NCBI RefSeq assembly: GCF_007859955.1
Contig: NZ_SJPR01000001.1
Location: 1,679,590-1,743,589 of the forward strand
Length of the DNA: 64,000 nucleotides
From: Botrimarina colliarenosi
Lineage (GTDB): Bacteria; Planctomycetota; Planctomycetia; Pirellulales; Lacipirellulaceae
Reading direction: 5' to 3'
Each line of letters opens with the position of its first letter. The stretch's first letter is position 1. Shown piece after piece: positions 28,296 to 34,832 of the stretch. The notes under the pieces were generated by a model. It saw only the letters and a program-made list of their open reading frames with translations. It had not been told where the DNA came from and ran no database searches. The translations under genes were made by a program, and so were the position numbers.

Positions 28296-28712
28296 AGTGC
28301 AACGCACCTCAGCCAAAATTGTGCGCGCGATCCACCTCAATATTCGGCGTAGACGAGTTGGCGCCCGCCTAAAGAGAGAGAGCCGGGGATAGAGGACTCG
28401 CAAGCGAGCCACACGGCATGCAGCCGAATTTTGTCCCACAGCTCTTCGGGAAGTCGACCCCAGCCACGCTCGCTCTTGGCTTGAAGAGGGGGACCTCACG
28501 GCATGCCGGCGGGTTACTTTAACCTCGCTGGTCCAGGCGTCCCGTTTAAGGGCCTTAGGCGGCCGCGTAGCGAGCGCCGGCGTGTTCATGCGTCCATCCA
28601 TCGATTCGCGTTGCGACGCACGAGGCGATGGCTGCGGAGCGCTCAGCGGGGGCCGTCTTTTCCAGCCTTTCCTCCGGCTTATCACTTGCTTTTGGCCACC
28701 GACAATCGCCCC
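28296..28712. other. intergenic region without a supported gene
   Basis: About 420 bases downstream of the PEP-CTERM gene. A minus-strand frame ending near 28350 (about 47 codons, containing GWGRLPEELWDKI) looks protein-like but has no clear start, and I cannot assign it to a family. It may be a gene remnant. Confidence 0.3.
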
Positions 28713-28806
28713 GTAGGGTCCGCTGGGCGGACCGTTCGTTGGATTCACCGTCGCGAGTGGGTTTCTCTTTCCAACCGCTCACCACGGTCCGCGCAGCGGA
28801 CCCTAC
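28713..28806. repeat. intergenic inverted repeat
   Basis: Arms 28713-28734 and 28785-28806 are 22-base reverse complements with one mismatch (GTAGGGTCCGCTG outermost). The right arm ends 9 bases before the start of the DHFR-fold gene, so the hairpin would lie in or next to its translation-initiation region. Confidence 0.82.
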
Positions 28807-28815
28807 AATGCCCCT

Positions 28816-29370
28816 ATGAAGACCCAGTACTACACCGCGACGAGCCTCGATGGCTTCATCGCCACCGAGGACGACTCGGTCGACTGGCTCTTCCCGCTCG
28901 GCGACCCCGAGGAGACGAGCTACCCGGAGTTCATCGCCGCGGTCGGCGCCCTGGCGATGGGGTCGGCGACCTACGAGTGGCTGCTGCGGAACGTCGATAA
29001 GGTCGCCGAGCAGACCGGCTCGGCGTGGCCGTACTCGCAGCCGGTGTGGGTCTTCACGAGCCGTGAGCTGCCGAGGTTCGCGGGCGCCGACCTCCGCTTC
29101 GTCCAAGGGGACGTGCGGCCGGTGCACGCTGCAATGGCGAAGGCAGCCGGCGGCAAGAACCTGTGGGTCGTGGGCGGCGGCGAACTGGCGGGCCAGTTCT
29201 TCGACGCGGGCCTCTTGGACGAGATCATCGTCCAGGTCGGCTCCGTAACGCTCGGCAAAGGAGAACCGCTCTTCCCGCGACGCCACACCAACCCGCCGCT
29301 GCGGCTGGTCTCCGTCCGCCAGATCGGCGCCTCGTTCGCCGAGCTGCGCTACGACGTTGTTCGTGCGTGA
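28816..29370 (+). CDS. dihydrofolate reductase-fold (RibD C-terminal) protein
   Basis: A 184-residue protein of the RibD-C/DHFR-like family: YYTATSLDGFIATEDDSVDWL at the start, VGALAMGSATYEW, then the nucleotide-binding segment LWVVGGGELAGQFFDAGLLDEI. Such YyaP/YwjB-like proteins bind NADPH. Substrates are mostly unknown, and folate or riboflavin reduction should not be assumed. It stands alone and converges on a methyltransferase gene. Confidence 0.85.
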   Translation: MKTQYYTATSLDGFIATEDDSVDWLFPLGDPEETSYPEFIAAVGALAMGSATYEWLLRNVDKVAEQTGSAWPYSQPVWVFTSRELPRFAGADLRFVQGDVRPVHAAMAKAAGGKNLWVVGGGELAGQFFDAGLLDEIIVQVGSVTLGKGEPLFPRRHTNPPLRLVSVRQIGASFAELRYDVVRA

Positions 29371-29418
29371 CGCCTGCGGCTCCGAGCTAGCTCGCTCGGC
29401 TCAAGCCCGTACACATAC

Positions 29419-29485
29419 AACCGGGGGCTAACGCCCTGCGGCTGATGGCGCGCCGTGATCAGCCGCGACGCGTTAGCGTCCGGTT
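29419..29485. repeat. inverted repeat between convergent genes
   Basis: Arms 29419-29446 and 29458-29485 are 28-base imperfect reverse complements (about five mismatches), with an 11-base loop. The right arm includes the stop codon and last codons of the methyltransferase gene. It may serve as a bidirectional terminator. Confidence 0.7.
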
Positions 29486-30213
29486 CTTATCGTTCCGAGG
29501 ATGCGGCGTAGCGACATCTTGAGGTTCGCCAGCATCCCGACGTCGCGGCCTCTCGGCCGGACGATCGCGACGCCGCGGCCGATGAACGGCAGATCGACGA
29601 CGTCAAACCGGCGCGACGCGCGCAACTCGGCGACCACGCGGTGGACGCCGCACACCTTTTCTTGGAGGTGTAGCGATGTGTCGTGCAGCGTCATCACTCC
29701 GTGCTCGGCCAGGAGCGGCAGGCCGCGCTCGAAGTCGCTCTTGCAGCCCTCGTAGCTGTGGTCACCATCGATGTGGAGGTAGTCGACCGAGCCGGCGGCG
29801 AAGGTGGGCAGAACCTCCTGCGAGCGCCGTAGATGGACGATCACGTCGGGGAATTGCTGGCGGAAGAACGAGTCGTCGTCGAGCCACTGCGGGCTCCCCC
29901 ACCCGCTCTCGGGGAGGTTGGCGTCGATGAGATGCGTTTCGTATCCCTCCGGGTCGGCTCCTAGAGCGACCGCTTGAGCTAGCAAGTCGCGCTGCGCCTG
30001 ACGCATCATCCGCGGGACGAAGCCCCCGCCCGACCCTATGCAGACACAGCGGCGGGCGCGGAAGGCGTACGGCAGGGCGTAGTAGAGAATCCCGCCGCCG
30101 AGAAATCCCGGCGACGCCCCATGCCCCTCGGACCACGACGCCTCTTTTAAAAAGAGCGTCTCGACGAGGCCCGCATCAAGGAGGGCCGCCTCAAGCCGGG
30201 TGGGGGATGTCAT
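29473..30213 (-). CDS. class I SAM-dependent methyltransferase (Methyltransf_24-like)
   Basis: A 246-residue protein. The nucleotide-binding loop is CVCIGSGGGFVPRMM (about residues 57-71), and the family hallmark VDYLHIDGDHSYEGCKSDFERGLPLLAEHGVMTLHD is split between a metal/SAM-proximal Asp-His cluster and the LHD turn. Such enzymes often modify surface sugars or small molecules. The target is not deducible. It is the last clear backbone gene before the tRNA fragment and the mobile region. Confidence 0.8.
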   Translation of the reverse strand: MTSPTRLEAALLDAGLVETLFLKEASWSEGHGASPGFLGGGILYYALPYAFRARRCVCIGSGGGFVPRMMRQAQRDLLAQAVALGADPEGYETHLIDANLPESGWGSPQWLDDDSFFRQQFPDVIVHLRRSQEVLPTFAAGSVDYLHIDGDHSYEGCKSDFERGLPLLAEHGVMTLHDTSLHLQEKVCGVHRVVAELRASRRFDVVDLPFIGRGVAIVRPRGRDVGMLANLKMSLRRILGTIRTGR

Positions 30214-30469
30214 CGCCGCCTCTGCGTTGCCGTGACGCCAGCGCGCCGCTCTCTGAGTGGTCCGAGCAGCCTAGCCAACCGAGCGTGTCTTGAGGAGCAC
30301 ACCGGCCGGAGTGCTGCGGCAATCCACGGTCCGGGAAGAAAGCTGCTTCTCGGGGCTCGACGCCCTCGTGATGAACGGACGCCTCAGGAAACCCTCCGAG
30401 ACGCACCGACATCCGACGACGCACCGACATCCGGGGCGGAGTCCTGCGGGAGAAACCCGAAAAAGAAAG

Positions 30470-30511
30470 TCGGGCCGACAGGATTCGAACCTGCGACCTT
30501 TTGACCCCCAG
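30470..30511 (-). pseudogene. 3' fragment of a tRNA-Pro gene (probable attachment site)
   Basis: Read on the minus strand, this covers the anticodon loop CTGGGGG, the 3' side of the anticodon stem, the variable loop, a complete T-arm (GCAGG TTCGAAT CCTGT) and the acceptor 3' strand CGGCCCG with discriminator A. The 5' half is absent: the bases upstream do not form the anticodon stem, D-arm or acceptor partner. GGG anticodon and G72/A73 fit tRNA-Pro. Loss exactly at the anticodon loop is typical of sites used by tyrosine integrases. The rest of 30214-30748 holds no gene; its short frames are readings through this tRNA fragment. Confidence 0.75.
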
Positions 30512-30714
30512 GCTGGTTTCGGCGGAGTTGCGAACGTGATCGAAATCACGAAAACACTTTGTATCAAAGGGATATTCGTTGATCAAGGCGTCTAGACAGG
30601 GTGCACAGATACGCACCTAGTCGCACTGAAAACAGTATTGAAAACAGTGTCTGGACAACCCGCACCACTACCGCAATCCTGTATCAGCAGCAGTGCAAGG
30701 ATGGCCTCTTACTT

Positions 30715-30733
30715 GAGATATCGTCAAGAGTTG
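30715..30733 (+). repeat. 19-base direct repeat, left copy
   Basis: GAGATATCGTCAAGAGTTG occurs here and again at 48154-48172. Here it lies 16 bases before the end of the IS256-type transposase gene and could be that element's terminal repeat. Confidence 0.65.
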
Positions 30734-30748
30734 TGGACGGCGGTTGAA

Positions 30749-31318
30749 TCAGGCGGCGGTTTCTTGGAGAGGGAGTCCGTCTTGGAATCGGGTTCCTCGG
30801 AGCACGTCGGGCAGCCGCTCGCTGCCGTTGAGTGATCGCCATCGCTTGGCGGCCGACTCGGCCAGCTTGAACATCATCGTCAGCGAGGCGAGGCGGCTTC
30901 CGCAGCCCTTGGTCCGCTTGTGACGCAGGCGGATCGTCGCGAACGTACTCTCGATCGGGTTGGTCGTTCTCAGATGCCTCCAGTGCTCGGCCGGGAAGTC
31001 GTAGAACGCCAGCAGCTCGTCCCGGTCCTTCACGAGGCACTCGACCGCCTTGGGGTGCTTCAGCTCGTAGTCCTCGACGAATGCGTCGAAAGCGGCGCCC
31101 GCTTCCTCGCGCGTCTCCGCCTGCCAGATGTCGTGGATCATCCGCTTGGCCTTGGGCTGCTTCCCCTTGGGGAGCTTGTCCAAGACGTTAGCCGTCTTGT
31201 GGACCCAGCACCGCTGCTCTCGGGTGTTGGGGAAGACCTCGCGGAGGGCCTTCCAGAAGCCGAGGGCGCCGTCCCCCACGGCCAGCTTCGGCTCAGCCGA
31301 GAGGCCGCGACGCTTCAC
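30749..31318 (-). pseudogene. IS256 transposase, C-terminal part
   Basis: A 189-residue C-terminal portion of a mutator-type transposase. GDGALGFWKALREVFPN carries the second catalytic Asp region, QRCWVHKTANVLDKLPK is the C/H motif, and RTTNPIES holds the catalytic Glu. It is out of frame with the rest of the transposase (31293-31910) because an extra segment is inserted after the RELLL sequence. It therefore cannot be made as one protein. Confidence 0.85.
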
Positions 31319-31910
31319 GTAGGGCGTCGGTGAAGTCGCCGCTGGAGACTCCCTTGAGGTACAGGTACGGGATCAACTCCTCGACGCTCTTCGCCTTGCG
31401 GAGGTAGGCCAGCAGCAGCTCACGCCAACTCTCGGCGCTCTCGCGGTGGCCGTCGGTCATGGCGATCAGCTCCTTCTTGCCCTCTTTCGTAGCCCCCATC
31501 AGCACCAGCAGGCACTGGCGGTCTTCTTCCAGGCGGATGTTCGTGTGGATGCCGTCGGCCCAGACGTAGACGTACTCCTTGCCCTCCAGCGAACGCTTGC
31601 TCCACGCGTTGTACTCCTGCTCCCACACGCCCTTGAGCCGCGTGACGGTCGACGCCGAGAGGCCCGGGCAGCCGGTGCCGAGGATCGCCTGCAGGGCGTC
31701 GGTGAAGTCGCCGCTGGAGACTCCCTTGGCGTCCTCGCCGCACGGCTCGATCGGCGGGCCGAGCTTCTTCCGCCACTCACGCAGCGACTGCTCGCTCACC
31801 CCCACCGCCTCGGCCGCACGGGCGAGCGAATAGTTCTCTTCGACCACCAGACGCACCGCTTCTCGCTTGAACGCCTCGTCGTACGAACGACGCTTCCTCG
31901 GTTCGCTCAT
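31293..31910 (-). pseudogene. chimeric ORF: IS3-type orfA helix-turn-helix fused to IS256 transposase middle part
   Basis: Residues 1-55 are an IS3/IS911 OrfA-like DNA-binding region ([17 protein letters not shown], then [20 protein letters not shown]). From residue about 63 the sequence switches to the IS256 catalytic region ([16 protein letters not shown] ... [19 protein letters not shown]). It ends with a second copy of the upstream IS256 segment [19 protein letters not shown]. The junctions coincide with a 36-base direct repeat at 31321-31356 and 31693-31728, so recombination at that repeat probably made the chimera. Confidence 0.8.
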
Positions 31911-31955
31911 CTCGGACCTCCTGAAGGGCCATTATCCCGGCCCCGCCGCTGTCCG

Positions 31956-32234
31956 AAAGTACTGGGCTATCGCAGCCACCTTTGGCCTGGAAAACCGGGC
32001 AAGACTCCTTTCCCCAAGGAATGGGATGGCAGTCGCATCATGCACGAAGTGTCCGATATTGCCACTGATCCCTCGCTAACTTGGATTCAACAGACGGGCA
32101 AGCCCGGGGCCATGTTCACAAAGTCTGGCAAGCCGACGCGGTGGTATGTTATTGGTGAACGGGGTGGGGTGAAGATTAAGGTCGTGATTGAACCCGCCGG
32201 TGAAGGCATTATTACGGCTCATCCGCAGTATTGA
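31956..32234 (+). pseudogene. C-terminal fragment of an EndoU-like polymorphic toxin domain
   Basis: A 92-residue in-frame fragment with no start of its own, reading through from the IS junction. The segments [26 protein letters not shown], then [19 protein letters not shown] and [17 protein letters not shown] match the C-terminal part of bacterial EndoU ribonuclease domains found at the tips of contact-dependent and Maf-type toxins. The portion with the first catalytic His appears to be lost, so it is likely inactive. It ends 12 bases before a MafI-like immunity gene, the expected order for a toxin/immunity pair. Confidence 0.65.
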
Positions 32235-32246
32235 GGTGAATTTGGC

Positions 32247-32504
32247 ATGGACATGCAAGCAATCGAAGACGAGCTCGTTGCAATCATCGTTGGTTTTGAG
32301 CGGGAGTTGCCGGCCGCTCAAGTCGCCGAGATGCAGGAGCTCACGAAAGCCGGGGAGCCTGGCATTGCATTAGAGAACCTCTGTACGCAGCTCTACGAGT
32401 ACGACGTTGCCGTCGATACAGTACGCCTGCAGCAGATTGCCGCCGTTGGTCACTTGATGGGCATCGATGAGAACTATTGGCAGGCCTTAGCTAGCCACGA
32501 GTGA
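32247..32504 (+). CDS. MafI-like immunity protein
   Basis: An 85-residue acidic, helical protein. The segment AGEPGIALENLCTQLYEYDV with a downstream hydrophobic helix (LQQIAAVGHLMGID) resembles the MafI family of immunity proteins that neutralise EndoU/MafB-type nuclease toxins. It starts 12 bases after the toxin fragment's stop. The gene is intact although its toxin is truncated, which is common for immunity genes in displaced cassettes. The first ATG at 32247 is used; an ATG two codons later is also possible. Confidence 0.7.
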   Translation: MDMQAIEDELVAIIVGFERELPAAQVAEMQELTKAGEPGIALENLCTQLYEYDVAVDTVRLQQIAAVGHLMGIDENYWQALASHE

Positions 32505-32522
32505 TGTGTCCGTTCCGCGGAC

Positions 32523-34047
32523 CTTTCAATTACCCACAACTTCGCATAGCCGGGAGATACGGTCGAGGCTAACCTCGATCGTGAAAGCGAGCGTTGCTTG
32601 CTGACATCATGGATTGCGGAGGGCCGGGGCCATGGAGGGCTGGGTCGAACGCGAGGTGGAGGGTTGCGAGTTTCCCGACCAGCGGCTGAAAGCACGATTC
32701 GTTCGAGTGCTCGGCTGCCTGGGCGAGAAGATCGGCGCGACGCTCCCCTCGGCGTGCCAGGACTGGGCCGCGACGAAGGCTGCCTATCGGTTCTTTGACA
32801 ACCCGCGCGTCGATGAGAGCATCCTCCTCGCCGGCCACTTTGCGGCGACGAAGTCGCGGATGGCGATGGCTAAGGGGCCGATCTTGGTTCTGCACGACAC
32901 GACCGAGTTCAGTTTCCAGCGCGAGCGGCCCGAGGCGATCGGTAAGACACGCACGCTGCCGGCCAGTCGGATCGGCCAGAAGCCGATCACCAAGTGCGGG
33001 CTGCTGATGCACTCCAGCCTAGCGGTCACCACGGCGGGCAAGCCTCTGGGGCTGACGGCGATCAAGTTCTGGACCCGCAAGAAGTTCAAAGGGACCAACG
33101 CGCTCAAGGGTGGTGTCGCCGGCGGCAAGCACTCGGTCAACACCACACGGATCCCGATTGAAGAGAAGGAGAGCGTCCGCTGGCTGGAGAATCTCGAGCA
33201 GTCGACGCGGCTGGCCAGCCCCGACCGCTTGGTTCACATCGGCGACCGAGAGAGCGACATCTACGAGTTGTTCTGCCTTGCGAAGGAGCAGCAGACGCAC
33301 TTCCTCGTGCGGACGTGTGTCGATCGACGCGCCGGCACGGGCGCGACGACGATCGCCCGGAAGATGGAGCGCGAGCCGATTCAGGGGACGCACGTCGTCG
33401 AGGTCCTCGACGCCAAGGGCCGGCCGATCGAGGTCGAACTGCAGCTGCGGTTCAGCCCGATGACGGTGCACCCGCCAATCGGCAAGCACAAGAAGTACCC
33501 GCCGTTGTCGCTGACGGTGATTCACGCCTGGGAACGCGGCAAGCCCGAGGGACGCAAGGCCATCTGCTGGAAGCTCCTCACTGACCTACCCGTCGAAAGC
33601 CTTGATGCGGCCGTCGAGAAGCTGGGTTGGTACGCCCAGCGGTGGAAGATCGAGACGTTCCACAAGGTGCTCAAGTCGGGCTGCCGTGCCGAAGACGCCA
33701 GGCTCCGCACGGCCGAGCGGCTGACGAACCTGATCGCCGTCTTCTGCATCATCGCGTGGAGAGTGTTCTGGCTAACGATGGTCAACCGAACCAATCCCAA
33801 ATCCTCAGCCGACAAGGTGTTCACCGAGACGGAAATCGCGATCATGAATCACATCTCCGGCGATCCGGAACAACCGCCTCTGAAGAACGTTGCCCACTAT
33901 CTGATCGTCGTCGCCAAGCTCGGCGGCTACCTCGCCCGCAAAAGCGACGGACCGCCGGGCAACATAGTAATTTGGCGAGGGCTGTCGCGACTGACCGATA
34001 TCCACCTCGGAGTTGAAATCGGCAAAAGATTTGTGGGTAATTGAAAG
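32523..34047 (+). mobile_element. intact IS4-family insertion sequence with 9-base target duplication
   Basis: The ends 32523-32539 and 34031-34047 are perfect 17-base inverted repeats (CTTTCAATTACCCACAA). TCCGCGGAC at 32514-32522 is repeated at 34048-34056 as a 9-base target-site duplication. The element is 1525 bases and carries one full transposase gene, so it looks recent. Confidence 0.93.
32632..34044 (+). CDS. IS4-family (Tn5-like) transposase
   Basis: A 470-residue DDE transposase. The N-terminal Tnp DNA-binding-like domain is visible (FPDQRLKARFVRVLGCLG ... WAATKAAYRFFDNPRV). It is followed by LVLHDTTEFSF with the first catalytic Asp, HIGDRESDIYELF with the second, and the YREK-like region YAQRWKIETFHKVLKSGC with the Glu. 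The ATG at 32632 is preferred over a TTG at 32614. The stop codon lies inside the right terminal repeat. Confidence 0.92.
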   Translation: MEGWVEREVEGCEFPDQRLKARFVRVLGCLGEKIGATLPSACQDWAATKAAYRFFDNPRVDESILLAGHFAATKSRMAMAKGPILVLHDTTEFSFQRERPEAIGKTRTLPASRIGQKPITKCGLLMHSSLAVTTAGKPLGLTAIKFWTRKKFKGTNALKGGVAGGKHSVNTTRIPIEEKESVRWLENLEQSTRLASPDRLVHIGDRESDIYELFCLAKEQQTHFLVRTCVDRRAGTGATTIARKMEREPIQGTHVVEVLDAKGRPIEVELQLRFSPMTVHPPIGKHKKYPPLSLTVIHAWERGKPEGRKAICWKLLTDLPVESLDAAVEKLGWYAQRWKIETFHKVLKSGCRAEDARLRTAERLTNLIAVFCIIAWRVFWLTMVNRTNPKSSADKVFTETEIAIMNHISGDPEQPPLKNVAHYLIVVAKLGGYLARKSDGPPGNIVIWRGLSRLTDIHLGVEIGKRFVGN

Positions 34048-34048
34048 T

Positions 34049-34417
34049 CCGCGGACCACAGGCGGGCCGGCTTACAGGACGTGGAACCAGTTCCAGTCAG
34101 GTACAGCCGGCCAGTTTGCGAGTCGGGCTGAGGCGGCGAACGCATGGAGGATCTACAAGGAAGCCAACGGGATCGTTACGGGTTCCACACGAAGCCAAGC
34201 GGTGGCTCGCCAGTACTTGAAGTCTCTGGCGGATGACTACCGGACGCCTTCGTGGATGAAGCCGTGGCTGCGAGAAGGGCGGCGGCCTCCCGGCTACGAG
34301 ATCGACCACATCAAGCCGTTGTCGATTGGTGGCGACGATCTTCCGTCAAACATGCGGCTGCAAGGAATTGACCTGCATGACACTCACCACAGATACTATC
34401 GTCCATGGGAGTGGTGA
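34049..34417 (+). pseudogene. HNH-nuclease toxin C-terminal domain, orphan cassette
   Basis: About 120 residues with the HNH motif in PGYEIDHIKPLSIGGDD, the Asn in LPSNMRLQ and the final His cluster HDTHHRYYRPWEW. This layout is typical of nuclease tips of Rhs/CdiA/Maf-type toxins. The present frame opens inside the IS4 end (34013). If the IS is removed, the frame begins just after the preceding immunity gene, where the only in-frame start is a GTG at 32506, so it never had a full toxin body here. The HNH motif itself is intact. A probable immunity gene starts 4 bases after its stop. Confidence 0.72.
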
Positions 34418-34421
34418 GAAG

Positions 34422-34832
34422 ATGAGTGAAGCAAAGCCAACCGCGAAGAAGCTGCTGACGTCATTCGACCCTTCGAATCCCGAAGGGCGTGGCGGCGGGT
34501 TCGTCGTCCCGGTTGTCGAGAATGGACGAGTTTACTTCTTCGATCTGAAGTCGAGGCGTGTTGTCGAGTACGCGATGATGGTCTTTGTTGGCCGACAGAT
34601 ATCCGCCAACGACCTATTCGCCAAGCTTGTCGATACGGGTCGTCAGATTCCCGACGTTGAAGAAACGATGGCGGTGCTGTCGCGGTACGTCCTCGAACTC
34701 TCCAACTACAAAGTTGGCAACGTGGTATCGATTAAGGTGAGCGAAAGCGGCAACGGTGCTTTCCAGCTCGTGAAGCTTGCCGACACCCCATCGGCAGCGA
34801 GTCGGACGATTGGCTGCGGCGATCAAGATTGA
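34422..34832 (+). CDS. probable immunity protein for the HNH toxin cassette
   Basis: A 136-residue soluble protein with no recognised family (for example GFVVPVVENGRVYFFDLKSR and VEETMAVLSRYVLELSNY). The assignment rests on position: it starts 4 bases after the HNH toxin fragment, with a strong binding-site-like GAGAAG directly before the ATG. The upstream part of the open frame overlaps the toxin in another frame and is not used. The last residues may be altered by the adjoining IS66 element, whose transposase stop overlaps this gene by 10 bases. Confidence 0.6.
   Translation: MSEAKPTAKKLLTSFDPSNPEGRGGGFVVPVVENGRVYFFDLKSRRVVEYAMMVFVGRQISANDLFAKLVDTGRQIPDVEETMAVLSRYVLELSNYKVGNVVSIKVSESGNGAFQLVKLADTPSAASRTIGCGDQD

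Larger units (their letters stand above)
30715..31925 (-). mobile_element. rearranged IS256-family element, copy 1, fused to an IS3-type orfA start
   Basis: The element contains an IS256 (mutator-type) transposase split over two frames and joined at its 5' end to the start of an IS3-family orfA. The right boundary is approximate: the downstream gene homology resumes near 31956. The segment 30980-31538 recurs at 49077-49635. Confidence 0.7.

Noticed and set aside
30191-30616. short ORFs containing GPTGFEPATF and similar text
   Set aside because: These are translations of the tRNA T-arm segment, a well-known annotation artefact around tRNA genes.
30512-30714. group I intron splitting the tRNA-Pro gene
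   Set aside because: The 5' half with matching acceptor, D-arm and anticodon stem was not found within several hundred bases, so a severed 3' fragment is the better reading.
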